This document shows positions 32,354 through 41,964 of a stretch of DNA of 42,205 nt, in pieces. Under the pieces are notes generated by a model. That model did not search any database, had not been told where the DNA came from, and worked only from the letters and a program-made list of their open reading frames with translations. Made by a program: the position numbers and the translations under genes. This DNA comes from Vibrio jasicida CAIM 1864 = LMG 25398. GTDB taxonomy: Bacteria; Pseudomonadota; Gammaproteobacteria; Enterobacterales; Vibrionaceae. The number at the start of each line of letters is the position of its first letter. The stretch's first letter is position 1. The DNA lies in NCBI RefSeq assembly GCF_000400365.1, contig NZ_BAOG01000096.1, positions 1 to 42,205 on the forward strand, given 5' to 3'.

Positions 32354-32839
32354 GTCTTGAGCTCTTGCAATGTTGGCGGAAAAATAAAGCAGGAGTATAG
32401 CGGGGTTAGTCGCCTTAGGCGAGAGGGTTAAAATTTTCTAACGAATAATTGAGATCTACGCGCTTGCCTCAAGCCTTTTCTGATGTGCTATTCGTGCAAT
32501 CTTAGTATCACTTCTTCCTATCAATCTAATTGGTGCAATTGACTTCACTTCTACATTGAAAAGCGCAAAATAGTTATCAACAAAAAGTTTTTCACCAAAG
32601 TATTTCGGTGGTTGTACAAAGCATCTTGAAAGTGACTATGCTTGTGAAACACGTTTGCTGACTAGGTCGGATTGCTTGCTAACTTGTAAGATAGCAACAA
32701 TAAATCGCAAACATTATTTGATCTTAACCTACAGTTTTGGTTAAAAAGTGTAGTAAAATTACGCTAGTTTTGTTTCAAGGTTAGATGGAGCAATGAAGCT
32801 CTACGCCGAAAGTTACTTAAATTTGATGAGGTCATCACT
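32354..32839. other. yibN-gpmI intergenic region
   Basis: This 486-bp gap separates the divergent yibN and gpmI. I see no ORF with a ribosome site, no strong terminator and no clear operator. It is AT-rich, and a TAAAAT (32752-32757) near the right end could be the gpmI -10, without a good -35. A CACC/GGTG short inverted repeat lies near 32592-32611. Confidence 0.4.
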
Positions 32840-34372
32840 ATGTCTGCTAAGAAGCCATTGGCTCTAGTTATCCTTGACGGTTACGGTTACCGTGAAGACA
32901 CAGCAAGTAACGCAATTGCAAATGCTAAAACACCAGTAATGGATGCACTGATTGCGAATAACCCTAACACTCTAATCTCTGCTTCAGGTATGGACGTTGG
33001 TCTTCCTGATGGTCAAATGGGTAACTCAGAAGTTGGTCATACCAACATCGGTGCAGGTCGCGTTGTATACCAAGATCTAACTCGTATCACTAAGTCTATC
33101 GCTGATGGTGAGTTTGCTGAGACAGCTGCGTTAGTTGAAGCTATCGATTCTGCAGTTGAAGCTGGTAAAGCGGTACACCTAATGGGCCTTATGTCTCCAG
33201 GTGGTGTTCACTCTCACGAAGATCACATCTACGCAGCAGTTGAAATGGCAGCCGCTCGTGGCGCTGAGAAAATTTACCTACACTGCTTCCTAGACGGCCG
33301 TGACACGCCACCACGCAGTGCTGAAAACTCACTACAGCGTTTCCAAGACCTATTTGCGAAACTAGGTAAAGGCCGTGTTGCTTCTCTCGTAGGTCGTTAC
33401 TACGCAATGGACCGTGACAACAACTGGGATCGCGTTCAAGTTGCATACGATCTTCTGACTCAAGCAAAAGCTGAGTTCACAGCAGAAACAGCAGTTGCTG
33501 GTCTAGAAGCGGCTTATGCTCGTGAAGAAAACGACGAGTTTGTTAAAGCAACAGCGATCAAAGCTGAAGGCCAAGAAGATGCAATCATGCAAGATGGCGA
33601 CGCTGTTATCTTCATGAACTACCGTGCTGACCGTGCACGTCAAATCACTCGTGCATTCGTTCCTGCATTTGATGGCTTCGAGCGTGCGGCGTTCCCTGCG
33701 ATCAACTTCGTGATGCTGACTCAATACGCAGCTGATATCCCGCTAGCTATTGCTTTCCCACCTGCGTCTCTAGAAAACACGTACGGTGAGTGGCTATCTA
33801 AGCAAGGTCAAACTCAGCTACGTATTTCTGAAACAGAGAAATACGCACACGTTACATTCTTCTTCAACGGTGGTGTTGAGAATGAATTTGAAGGTGAAGA
33901 GCGTCAACTTGTTGCTTCTCCAAAAGTAGCAACTTACGACATGCAGCCAGAAATGAGCTCTCCAGAACTAACAGAGAAGATGGTTGCAGCGATCAAATCT
34001 GGCAAATTCGACACTATCATTTGTAACTACCCGAACGCAGATATGGTTGGTCATACTGGCGTTTACGAAGCGGCTGAGCAAGCTATCGAAGCACTAGATG
34101 AAAGCGTAGGTAAAGTGGTTGAAGCAATCAAAGAAGTTGGCGGTCAGCTACTGATCACTGCGGACCACGGTAACGCGGAAATGATGATTGACCCAACAAC
34201 GGGCGGAATTCACACTGCACACACTAACCTACCTGTACCTCTAATCTACGTAGGTGACAAAGCGGTTGAGTTCAAAGAAGGCGGTAAACTGTCTGACCTT
34301 GCACCAACCATGCTTTCTCTAGCGGGTCTAGAAATTCCTGCAGAAATGTCTGGTCAAATCCTAGTTAAGTAA
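32840..34372 (+). CDS. gpmI: 2,3-bisphosphoglycerate-independent phosphoglycerate mutase
   Basis: Mn2+-dependent interconversion of 3- and 2-phosphoglycerate in glycolysis. The 510-residue protein has the alkaline-phosphatase fold. The first metal site is VILDGYGYRE (about 10-19), the phosphorylated serine is S63 (GNSEVGHTN), and later metal ligands are in CNYPNADMVGHTG and ITADHGNAE. The insert domain (about 80-310) has HCFLDGRDTPPRS and MDRDNNWDR. Strong optimal-codon bias suggests high expression. Ribosome site is TGAGG nearby. Confidence 0.97.
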   Translation: MSAKKPLALVILDGYGYREDTASNAIANAKTPVMDALIANNPNTLISASGMDVGLPDGQMGNSEVGHTNIGAGRVVYQDLTRITKSIADGEFAETAALVEAIDSAVEAGKAVHLMGLMSPGGVHSHEDHIYAAVEMAAARGAEKIYLHCFLDGRDTPPRSAENSLQRFQDLFAKLGKGRVASLVGRYYAMDRDNNWDRVQVAYDLLTQAKAEFTAETAVAGLEAAYAREENDEFVKATAIKAEGQEDAIMQDGDAVIFMNYRADRARQITRAFVPAFDGFERAAFPAINFVMLTQYAADIPLAIAFPPASLENTYGEWLSKQGQTQLRISETEKYAHVTFFFNGGVENEFEGEERQLVASPKVATYDMQPEMSSPELTEKMVAAIKSGKFDTIICNYPNADMVGHTGVYEAAEQAIEALDESVGKVVEAIKEVGGQLLITADHGNAEMMIDPTTGGIHTAHTNLPVPLIYVGDKAVEFKEGGKLSDLAPTMLSLAGLEIPAEMSGQILVK

Positions 34373-34393
34373 TTAACTAAGATTCAGAATGAT

Positions 34394-34422
34394 AAAAGCC
34401 CGAGTTCGACTCGGGCTTTTTT
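34394..34422 (+). terminator. Terminator of gpmI
   Basis: AAAAGCCCGAGT (34394-34405), TCG loop, ACTCGGGCTTTT (34409-34420), then TT; can also act on minus. Confidence 0.93.
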
Positions 34423-34490
34423 GTGTCTGCGATTCTGTGTTTGGTAAGGCGGTGAGTTACTAAGCTCAACAGGCCCTAATTGAACCTGCT

Positions 34491-35378
34491 CTATTGTACT
34501 AAGATACCAGTACCAATCACGGCTAAGGCCGCGCCAAACCAGGCAAAGCGATTTGGACGTTTCTTGGTGTAAACCCACAACAGCGGCAGCAACATGATTG
34601 GTGTTGTTGAAGAAAGCAGAGCCACCATCCCGACATTTCCCTCACGTAGGGCATAGAGAATCAACGTCATACCTACTGCCATGGCCAAGAAACCGTTTAA
34701 TGCAGTGATACCAAAAACTTTCCAGGTGATAGTTTGAGTCGCACGGGCTACCTTCGCGCCAATCAACCAAAGCGCGCAATGCGCGACGAAGGCACTGATC
34801 ATACGAATCGCAGAAGCGGCGACTGGATCGACACTCGTTTGCATGACTGGTTTAGCAATGATACCACCAAGCGCCTGACACATAGCGGCAGTTAAACCTA
34901 GTCCGACACCTATCCAAACATTACCTTTGATTTCTTCTAGCGTATTACTAGCTTGCCCGCGTCGGCCGTAGAAAATCGCCATCACGACACCGCTAAAAAC
35001 TAAGGCTGCACCAATCAGCTCCATTCCAGTCATGCTTTCGCTAAATAGGAAGTAACCTAAAATGGCAGAGAAGACGGCATGACAAGAAAACAGCAAGCCT
35101 GCTTGGCGTGGTCCCATGCGGTTCAAGCAAGCGAATAACGCCGTATCACCAATAAAAATACCAATCAAACCGGATGCCATCATTGGCGTAATGTGTTCTG
35201 TGGTCACACTTAACCAACCTCCGGTGAACCAAGCCATACTGGATAGGATGACGGCTGTACAGCCCATACGCCATCGGCTATAGGCAAACGCACCAAGATG
35301 CTGAGCGGGAACAACAGAAATTAAGCTAGAAACAGCCCATAGGAAAGCAGCGCATAGCGCCAGCCATTCATAACCCAT
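34491..35378 (-). CDS. EamA/DMT-superfamily transporter
   Basis: Ten-helix inner-membrane protein, 295 residues, with two EamA repeats (about 1-135 and 150-290). Typical segments are FLWAVSSLI, YSRWRMG, AALVFSGVVMAI and, at the end of repeat 2, LPLLWVYTKKRPNRFAWFGAALAVIG. Substrate unknown; family members export amino acids, nucleosides or other metabolites. The ribosome site AAGGA is about 14 nt before the ATG, longer than ideal. Monocistronic. Confidence 0.88.
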   Translation of the reverse strand: MGYEWLALCAAFLWAVSSLISVVPAQHLGAFAYSRWRMGCTAVILSSMAWFTGGWLSVTTEHITPMMASGLIGIFIGDTALFACLNRMGPRQAGLLFSCHAVFSAILGYFLFSESMTGMELIGAALVFSGVVMAIFYGRRGQASNTLEEIKGNVWIGVGLGLTAAMCQALGGIIAKPVMQTSVDPVAASAIRMISAFVAHCALWLIGAKVARATQTITWKVFGITALNGFLAMAVGMTLILYALREGNVGMVALLSSTTPIMLLPLLWVYTKKRPNRFAWFGAALAVIGTGILVQ

Positions 35379-35462
35379 GATTGCGAGACATCCTTGTAGA
35401 GCAGGGTAAGGCTCTAATATGCATCAATTTATAGATATGTAAAAGAGCATCTTATCGCTAAT

Positions 35463-35489
35463 AAAAAAGCAGCTCGTTGAGCTGCTTTT
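35463..35489 (-). terminator. Terminator of the chemoreceptor gene
   Basis: On minus, AAAAGCAGCTC, AAC loop, GAGCTGCTTTTTT (stem 35465-35475 / 35479-35489). Confidence 0.92.
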
Positions 35490-35498
35490 GAGGGCGCG

Positions 35499-37379
35499 TT
35501 ACACTTTAAAGCGACTGATGTTCTCACGCATTGTATTGGCGGTATCGTACATCTGACGTGCGCCGTCACTGCTCTTAAGTGATTGTTCGGCAATCATGTC
35601 CGCATCGTCTTTGATGCCTTGCGTGTTGCGACTGATGTCTTCGCTCACCGCACGTTGCTCTTCTGCTGCGCTTGCGATTTGCATTGCCATGTCGTTGATC
35701 TCAGTGATGGAGTTGGTGATGCTGGTTAGGCTATCGTGCGCCTGCTGAGCATAATCCACGCTGGTATCCGCCAAACTGGTGCTGGTTTGCATGCTATTGA
35801 CTGCCAGTTTGGTGTTGTTTTGCAGTGTTTCGATCATGGTACGGATTTCTTCCGTTGACCCATGAGTGCGTTGGCTCAATACGCGTACTTCATCAGCAAC
35901 CACGGCAAAGCCACGACCTTGTTCACCAGCACGCGCGGCTTCAATTGCGGCATTGAGTGCCAACAAGTTGGTTTGCTCTGCAATTCCTTGGATGGTCGAT
36001 AGGATTTGGTTGATGCTTTGCGTATTCGCTTCCAACTCAGAAATCACGTTGGCGGCATCACTGACTTGTTCTGCTAACTCGACAATCGCTTCACGGTTCT
36101 TCTGGATAACATTTTGTCCATCCATACAAGCGGATGCAGAGTTTTGTGAAGCGCTGGCAGTCAATTCTGCATGGCTTGCGACTTCTGCTGCGGTTGCTGA
36201 CATCTCATGAATCGCTGTGGCAATTTGGTTAACATCGTTCTGCTGATGCTCAACGCGACCTGCCGCCATTGCTGACAGTTCATTTGCTTGATTCGCTTGC
36301 GCCGATAGTTGCTCACTGTTTTCAACGATGCCTTTTAGCATAGTTTGCATTTGTGCGAGGAATTGGTTTACATGCGTTGCAAGTTCGCCAATCTCATCCA
36401 TGCGTTCAATCTTGATGCGTTGGGTTAAGTCTCCCTCTCCTTGCGATAGCTCAGAAAGCGCATCTGAGAGCGTTTGAAGTGGTTGGAGTAAGCGCGTGAT
36501 GATGTAAGTGCTGATCGCTGCAATAATCAAGTACAACACGATAGAGGCAATCGCGGTGAATGTTACCTGCTCAGAGACAGAAGCAAACGCCATTTGCTTG
36601 TCTTGCACGATTCCTAAAGACCAGTCGGTATTGGGTACGTTGGCTACGTAAATTAGCTTATCACCCTGATTTGGCCATTGAATGGTATCTAACTTTGCAT
36701 CGCCTGCGAGATTCATCATCACGCTGTGCGTTAATGTAGGGTTAAGTTCAGTCAGTGGTTTTTGACTTAATTTCTCATCTTTGTAAGCCACTAAGTTGTT
36801 ATTGCCATCCACCAAAAATGCAAAGCCATCATTATCCAATTGGATATTCAGTACTTCTTTGATGATATCGGTTACTGCTAAGTCTGCGGCAAGAACACCA
36901 CGATTGCTTTGGTTGAATGCTTTAGCGAAGCTGACAACAATGCTGCCATCAAAGTCTTGGTATGGCTCTGTAATAATTAGGCCTGACTTACTCATCGCAT
37001 CTTGATACCAAGGGCGAGTTCGAGGGTCGTAATCGGCTGGCCATGATTCACTTTTATCGCCATACGCGATAGAACCATCAGAAAATCCAGCATAAACCGA
37101 CAAGAACTTACCGGCACGCTTGGTAAGTAGCATCTCTCGGTCTGCATCGTCAGAGCTTGCAATAATAGCTTCGTTCGCCAGCATCATATCGCTACGAATC
37201 GAGAGCCAGTCACTAATGTAACTGTTGGTTGATTGAGAAATATTTTGAATTTCTCGGTTAAGAGTAGACGTGGTTTCTTCGCGCAATTGATTGACGGAAA
37301 CCCAAGCTTGAACGCCACTAACAATGGCGATAATGACTGCAATCGCAATCTGGATTTTTAACTTAATTGTATTTCTCAT
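35499..37379 (-). CDS. Methyl-accepting chemotaxis protein, dCache type
   Basis: Transmembrane chemoreceptor signalling to CheA, 626 residues. A first helix (about 8-28) is followed by a periplasmic dCache domain (about 35-270), a second helix (about 275-298), HAMP (about 298-352) and the cytoplasmic coiled coil. The tip is AEQTNLLALNAAIEAARAGE (about 465-484) with GRGFAVVADEVR. In the ligand domain Y117, R122, W124, Y125, Y140 and D166 reproduce the amino-acid-binding motif of dCache_1AA receptors. There is no C-terminal CheR/CheB tether. A sigma-28 promoter lies upstream. Confidence 0.93.
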   Translation of the reverse strand: MRNTIKLKIQIAIAVIIAIVSGVQAWVSVNQLREETTSTLNREIQNISQSTNSYISDWLSIRSDMMLANEAIIASSDDADREMLLTKRAGKFLSVYAGFSDGSIAYGDKSESWPADYDPRTRPWYQDAMSKSGLIITEPYQDFDGSIVVSFAKAFNQSNRGVLAADLAVTDIIKEVLNIQLDNDGFAFLVDGNNNLVAYKDEKLSQKPLTELNPTLTHSVMMNLAGDAKLDTIQWPNQGDKLIYVANVPNTDWSLGIVQDKQMAFASVSEQVTFTAIASIVLYLIIAAISTYIITRLLQPLQTLSDALSELSQGEGDLTQRIKIERMDEIGELATHVNQFLAQMQTMLKGIVENSEQLSAQANQANELSAMAAGRVEHQQNDVNQIATAIHEMSATAAEVASHAELTASASQNSASACMDGQNVIQKNREAIVELAEQVSDAANVISELEANTQSINQILSTIQGIAEQTNLLALNAAIEAARAGEQGRGFAVVADEVRVLSQRTHGSTEEIRTMIETLQNNTKLAVNSMQTSTSLADTSVDYAQQAHDSLTSITNSITEINDMAMQIASAAEEQRAVSEDISRNTQGIKDDADMIAEQSLKSSDGARQMYDTANTMRENISRFKV

Positions 37380-37486
37380 TGCCTTACCTTCATAAAACAG
37401 ACAAAAAGATCAACGTCACAAGTGGTGACACCAATGGGTATGAGACGATTCAAGCACGGAAAGTTACATGAAAGGCTGCAGATAAT

Positions 37487-37513
37487 TTATCGACATATAG
37501 CCGATAAACTTAA
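37487..37513 (-). promoter_or_regulatory. Sigma-28 (FliA) promoter of the chemoreceptor
   Basis: On the minus strand TTAAGTTT (37513-37506), 11-nt spacer, GTCGATAA (37494-37487). Consensus is TAAAGTTT-N11-GCCGATAA, so each element matches 7 of 8 with exact spacing. It lies about 108 nt upstream of the start codon. Confidence 0.78.
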
Positions 37514-37621
37514 GCTAAACAGTGTGATTTTTATTCAACATATTGTTTATAGGTATGAATTTATTGTGGTGAAATAAGAGTTAACTTGAATGCTGTTGGG
37601 CCTGTGGGGAAAGAGCAGGGG

Positions 37622-37651
37622 ACTCTGCGGCAGATTGCACTACCGCAGAGT
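37622..37651 (-). terminator. Hairpin downstream of the DASS transporter
   Basis: ACTCTGCGG (37622-37630) and CCGCAGAGT (37643-37651), perfect 9-bp stem with 12-nt loop, just past the stop. No U-tract follows, so it may stabilise the mRNA end rather than terminate alone. Confidence 0.5.
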
Positions 37652-37658
37652 GTGATGA

Positions 37659-39074
37659 TCAAAAGATAATAAGTACCGCACCATAAACGATAAAGAGCCC
37701 AATCACCCCGATGATTAAACCGACTTTCGCCATGTCTTTACTCTCAATTAAACCAGTAGAGTAGGCGAGAGAGTTTGGTGGTGTAGAGACGGGCAAAATC
37801 ATACCGAGTGAAGCAGAGAACGCGACCACAACTAATAGCCCTTGCAAACCACCGATAGCAACAAGACTTGGCATGGAGGCGCCAATGGCGGCTGCGATTG
37901 GCATCAGTAAGTTCGCTGTCGCGGTATTGGACATAAAGTTCGCCATTAACCAACACACAATCGATAGTGCGATGACGACAGAGAATGGAGAAAGGGACTC
38001 ATAGTCAATGGCGTGAGCTAGCGCTTCTGCCAAGCCAGTTTTGTCTAGGGCAATACCAATGGCGATACCACCGGCAACCAACCACAGCACATCCCAGTTT
38101 ATTAGCTTAAGTTCTTCTTTGCCCATGATGCCCGTTAAAGTGAATACCGCGAGTGGAATAATGGCGACCACATAAGTATTCATGCCATGCACTTTAGTCG
38201 TCATCCACAGCAGGATAGTCATGGCGAAGGTGACGTAAACCACGATTGCACGCCAACTCTTCTTGAACTTGCCATCCAGACGCAGCTTCATCTCTGGTTC
38301 ACTAGAAGGGAAGAGCTTTTGTAATAAGAACCAGGCCAGCGTTAGTTGCACCAAGACGAAAGGTAATCCCATCATCATCCAAGATAGGAAGTCGATGCTG
38401 TTTTCTCCGGTTAAGTATTGCAAGGCAATCGCGTTGGGCGGTGTACCGATTGGCGTTGCAATACCACCAGTATTCGCGGCAATTGGAATGCACAATACGA
38501 GGGCTTTAATGCCTAAATCGCCTTTCGGTGCCGATGCTACAATTGGGCCTAATAATGCGAGCATCATGACAGTGGTCGCCGTATTAGACATGAACATCGA
38601 GAACACGGCGGTAATCAGCATTAAGCCCAACATGATGAACTTAGGCTGAGTGCCAAACGGCTTTAGCAGTACACGAGCAAGGTTGTTATCAAGCTCGTAT
38701 TTAGAGGCAGCAATAGCGAGTGCGAAGCCCCCCATGAAAAGGATGATGATAGGAGAAGAGAAAGCGGAGAAGATGTCCGTGTAAGCGATCAAGTCCCCCA
38801 AATCATGCCCCGCTGGTGGGTTACGAAATAAGTGTAAGCCTTTATCTGATATCATGATCAATTCCAGTGCGATGATAAGAATTGAAGTGGCAAAAACGGG
38901 GACAGGCTCTAAAACCCATAGCAGCGCAGCGAGAAGGAAAATCGCCAGTAGACGGTGCTGAATTAACGTGAGGTCGTCTATTGGTATAGCATCAATCGGC
39001 ATCATTAAAACACCGAGCGGAATCAAAAAACACACCAGTAACTTGACCAGTGTATTCGCACTCATCTTTGGCAT
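37659..39074 (-). CDS. DASS-family Na+/dicarboxylate symporter (VcINDY-like)
   Basis: Inner-membrane Na+-coupled importer of succinate, fumarate, malate or citrate, SLC13 family. From the ATG at 39074 it has 471 residues, about 11 helices plus re-entrant hairpins. The two SNT substrate/sodium motifs are at 163-165 (FMSNTATTVM) and 382-384 (MSNTATANLL), with TPIGTPPNAIA and LPVSTPPNSLAY after them, as in the V. cholerae VcINDY structure. AAGGGG lies seven nt upstream of the chosen start; a start at 39107 is in frame but unsupported. No regulator is adjacent. Confidence 0.92.
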   Translation of the reverse strand: MPKMSANTLVKLLVCFLIPLGVLMMPIDAIPIDDLTLIQHRLLAIFLLAALLWVLEPVPVFATSILIIALELIMISDKGLHLFRNPPAGHDLGDLIAYTDIFSAFSSPIIILFMGGFALAIAASKYELDNNLARVLLKPFGTQPKFIMLGLMLITAVFSMFMSNTATTVMMLALLGPIVASAPKGDLGIKALVLCIPIAANTGGIATPIGTPPNAIALQYLTGENSIDFLSWMMMGLPFVLVQLTLAWFLLQKLFPSSEPEMKLRLDGKFKKSWRAIVVYVTFAMTILLWMTTKVHGMNTYVVAIIPLAVFTLTGIMGKEELKLINWDVLWLVAGGIAIGIALDKTGLAEALAHAIDYESLSPFSVVIALSIVCWLMANFMSNTATANLLMPIAAAIGASMPSLVAIGGLQGLLVVVAFSASLGMILPVSTPPNSLAYSTGLIESKDMAKVGLIIGVIGLFIVYGAVLIIF

Positions 39075-39200
39075 TGGTTGCCCCTTCAAATAATCATCCC
39101 TAACCACAGAATAATTGATTGTGCTTTTAGGGTCTTAGAGGCAAGTATGAGTTTGAAAAAGTGAGACTAAATTTCGAACAGAGTTTTGCTTTTCGTCAAT

Positions 39201-39224
39201 AAAAAAGCCCCCGCGAGCGGAGGC
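39201..39224 (-). terminator. Terminator of psd
   Basis: On minus, GCCTCCG, CTCG loop, CGGGGGC then TTTTTT (39201-39206); one G-U pair in the 7-bp stem (39207-39213 / 39218-39224). Confidence 0.9.
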
Positions 39225-39250
39225 CTTTAAAATCATTTTGTACGGAAGCC

Positions 39251-40108
39251 TTACTGCTGGTGCGCGTAAGGTGTACCCATTACTGTTGGTTTACCGTTTT
39301 CCATGCTCTCATCGAATGTGATGGCATCTTTAGCGAATAGGTTGATAACCGTTGAGCCAAGCTTGAAGCGGCCCATTTCTTCACCTTTTTTCAAGATAAC
39401 GGCTTTGTTACCTTCTGCAGGGTAATCCCATTTGTAAACAGTATTACCGCGTGGTGGCGTAACAGTGCCAGCCCATACTTGCTCAATGCTGCCTACGATG
39501 GTTGCACCAACCAGTACTTGTGCCATTGGACCAAACGTAGTATCGAAGATACACACTACGCGCTCGTTACGTGCGAATAGGTTTGGTACGTTTTCTGCCG
39601 TTAGTGGGTTTACCGAGAACAGGTCGCCAGGTACATAAATCATCTGACGCAGCGTGCCGTCACATGGCATGTGTACACGGTGGTAATCACGAGGTGAGAG
39701 GTATAGCGTTGCAAAAGTACCATCTTGGAACTCTTCCGCTAGTGTCTCATCACCGCCAAGCAGTTCTTGAGCTGAGAAGTTATGACCTTTTGCTTGAATC
39801 AGTTGGCCGTCTTCAATTGGGCCAAACTGGCTAACACAAGCATCCGCTGGGTGAGTGATCACCGCTTCACCTTCTGCGATTGGACGTGCGCCTTCTTTTA
39901 GCTCACGTACAAAGAACTCGTTGAACGTTTTGAAGTGTTTTGGATCGGAGTGTTTCGCCTCATCCATGTTCACATTGTATTGTTTGATAAACCAACGAAT
40001 GATTGTTGTTGTTAGACCGCCAGCTTTAGCTGAAGCCAGTTTACCCACTAGACGCGTTAGGCCGTGTTGCGGGATCCAGTACTGCAGTCCAACTTTAATC
40101 TTGTCCAT
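39251..40108 (-). CDS. psd: Phosphatidylserine decarboxylase proenzyme
   Basis: Makes phosphatidylethanolamine from phosphatidylserine at the inner membrane; pyruvoyl enzyme. The 285-residue proenzyme self-cleaves in LGST between G251 and S252, leaving a small alpha chain of 34 residues. The triad residues are D89 (HPADACV), H146 (RDYHRVHMP) and S252. The N terminus is amphipathic (YWIPQHGLTRLVG). In E. coli mscM follows psd; it is absent here. rsgA lies upstream on the same strand, 116 nt away. Confidence 0.97.
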   Translation of the reverse strand: MDKIKVGLQYWIPQHGLTRLVGKLASAKAGGLTTTIIRWFIKQYNVNMDEAKHSDPKHFKTFNEFFVRELKEGARPIAEGEAVITHPADACVSQFGPIEDGQLIQAKGHNFSAQELLGGDETLAEEFQDGTFATLYLSPRDYHRVHMPCDGTLRQMIYVPGDLFSVNPLTAENVPNLFARNERVVCIFDTTFGPMAQVLVGATIVGSIEQVWAGTVTPPRGNTVYKWDYPAEGNKAVILKKGEEMGRFKLGSTVINLFAKDAITFDESMENGKPTVMGTPYAHQQ

Positions 40109-40224
40109 CTTTAATTCCGATACTTCTGTTAGATTCTCGCTTTAGGGCGCGTGATGTTACTGAAATTTCATCTGCTTGTCAGTATTAGGTGATGTTTTCT
40201 TACACAGTTGCAGTCCTAACTCAG

Positions 40225-41289
40225 TTACAGATCCGCTTTCTTGCTGCGTGAGTACTGACGGTTGGCTTTGTTTTCGCCCATGCTTTCTAGGATGCGATGG
40301 TAGTTTTCAAAGCGAACTTTGCTCACATCACCTTTCTCTACAGCTTCACGCAGTATGCAGCCTGGATCGTCGTTGTGCTTACAGTCACGGAACTTACAGC
40401 CACCAAGATAAGGGCGGAATTCAACAAATGCTTTGGTGACCTCTTCCGCTTCTAAGTGCCAAAGGCCAAATTCACGAACCCCAGGAGAGTCAATGAGTTC
40501 ACCGCCCGTGGGAATATGGTATAGACGTGCCGCGGTCGTTGTATGTTGACCGAGCCCAGAGTTCTCAGAGACTTCGCCTTCTTCCACTTCTTGCTCAAGC
40601 TCTGGCATTAGAGCATTCACAAGGCTGGATTTACCAACACCTGATTGGCCAACGAAGATATTGATTCGGTCGCCTAGCAAGGCTTCAAGTTCATTAATGC
40701 CTTCGCCCGATTTCTTGCTCACAAGTAGAACTTTGTAACCAATGCGTTGGTATTCTTCCAACCAACTTTCATAAGTTGCACGCTCTTCGTCTGACAACAG
40801 ATCGATTTTGTTCAGAACCAGCAATGGCGCAATGTTAAGTGTCTCTGAAGCAACCAAGTAGCGGTCAATAATGTTCAATGACAGTTCCGGTAGAACCGAA
40901 GACACAATGATCATTTGATCAATATTTGCGGCCACAGGTTTTAAGCCATCGTAGTAATCTGGACGAGTAAGTACCGATGTACGAGGTTCTACTGCTTCTA
41001 CAACACCTGAGATACCAGCCATGGATTCTAAACCTTCACGCCACAACACGCGGTCACCCGACACTAGGGATTCAATGCCGCGACGAAGGTTGCAACGTTG
41101 AACTTCACCCGTCTCAAGATCTTCGATGTCAGCATGTTGGCCGAAGCGAGTAATGACCAAGCCTTGCTTACTTGCGCCAAGCATGTGCTCATCCCATTGG
41201 ATTGAGTCTTCTTGCTTTTTTAGGCGCTTTTGTTGGTTGCTGCGTACGCGTCGCACCTGACCTTTGGTTAACTTTTTCTTTTTTGCCAC
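40225..41289 (-). CDS. rsgA: Ribosome small subunit-dependent GTPase A
   Basis: Late 30S assembly GTPase that releases RbfA. From the GTG at 41289 it has 354 residues starting (M)AKKKKLTKGQVRRV, matching E. coli RsgA. An OB-fold (about 45-105) precedes a circularly permuted GTPase domain with G4 LNKID, then G1 GQSGVGKSS, then G3 DSPGVREFG. The C-terminal zinc site is C-x5-C-x-H-x5-C (GGCKFRDCKHNDDPGC). The in-frame TTG at 41343 would add 18 unrelated residues; it is rejected because the family starts at the lysine-rich segment. Divergent from orn. Confidence 0.94.
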   Translation of the reverse strand: MAKKKKLTKGQVRRVRSNQQKRLKKQEDSIQWDEHMLGASKQGLVITRFGQHADIEDLETGEVQRCNLRRGIESLVSGDRVLWREGLESMAGISGVVEAVEPRTSVLTRPDYYDGLKPVAANIDQMIIVSSVLPELSLNIIDRYLVASETLNIAPLLVLNKIDLLSDEERATYESWLEEYQRIGYKVLLVSKKSGEGINELEALLGDRINIFVGQSGVGKSSLVNALMPELEQEVEEGEVSENSGLGQHTTTAARLYHIPTGGELIDSPGVREFGLWHLEAEEVTKAFVEFRPYLGGCKFRDCKHNDDPGCILREAVEKGDVSKVRFENYHRILESMGENKANRQYSRSKKADL

Positions 41290-41418
41290 AATTCTGTACT
41301 TAGTGTGAGTTCGCTCAAGTGATTGAACCAACAAAGGGTTCAAGCGAGTGAGTATCGTGTTTCAAGTATTTTCAGGTATAGTACCTCTTTTATCGATAAA
41401 CAAATAGGCGGCGTAACC

Positions 41419-41964
41419 ATGTCCTTTAGCGATCAAAACCTAATTTGGGTTGATTTAGAGATGACGGGCCTTGATCCTGAAACGCATAAAATCATTGAAA
41501 TTGCTTCTATCGTTACCGATAGCGAGCTGAACATTTTGGCTGAAGGGCCGGTACTCGCTGTTCATCAACCAGAAGAAGAGCTGGCTAAGATGGATGACTG
41601 GTGTACCAATACGCACACATCAAGCGGCTTGGTTGAGCGCGTCCGTAATAGTGATATTTCAGAGCAAGATGCTGTTGTACAAACCATCGAATTCCTAGAA
41701 AAATGGGTTCCAAAGGGTGTCTCACCAATTTGTGGTAACAGTATTGGTCAAGATCGCCGTTTCTTGTACAAACACATGCCAGAGCTCGAAGAATATTTCC
41801 ATTATCGTTACCTAGACGTGAGTACGCTTAAAGAGTTAACTCGTCGCTGGCAACCTGAAGTGTTAAATGGCTTCTCTAAGCAAGGTACACACTTAGCGTT
41901 AGACGACATCCGTGAGTCGATTGCTGAGCTAAAGTACTACCGCGAAACGATCTTTAAGATCTAA
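41419..41964 (+). CDS. orn: Oligoribonuclease
   Basis: DEDDh 3'-5' exoribonuclease that removes diribonucleotides, including pGpG from c-di-GMP turnover; essential in many gammaproteobacteria. The 181-residue protein has ExoI WVDLEMTGLDPE (about 10-21, acidic D12/E14), ExoII GNSIGQDRRFL (about 108-118) and ExoIII HLALDDIRES (about 158-167). The ATG at 41419 is preceded by a GGCGG-type site; an in-frame ATG at 41323 would add 32 residues overlapping rsgA and is rejected. The rsgA/orn divergent pair next to psd is conserved with E. coli. Confidence 0.97.
   Translation: MSFSDQNLIWVDLEMTGLDPETHKIIEIASIVTDSELNILAEGPVLAVHQPEEELAKMDDWCTNTHTSSGLVERVRNSDISEQDAVVQTIEFLEKWVPKGVSPICGNSIGQDRRFLYKHMPELEEYFHYRYLDVSTLKELTRRWQPEVLNGFSKQGTHLALDDIRESIAELKYYRETIFKI

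Noticed and set aside
41290..41343. Longer rsgA N terminus from TTG at 41343
   Set aside because: The family starts at the lysine-rich (M)AKKKKLTKGQ segment; the extra 18 residues have no counterpart.
41323..41418. Longer orn N terminus from ATG at 41323
   Set aside because: Oligoribonucleases start a few residues before NLIWVDLE; the extension lies in the divergent promoter region.
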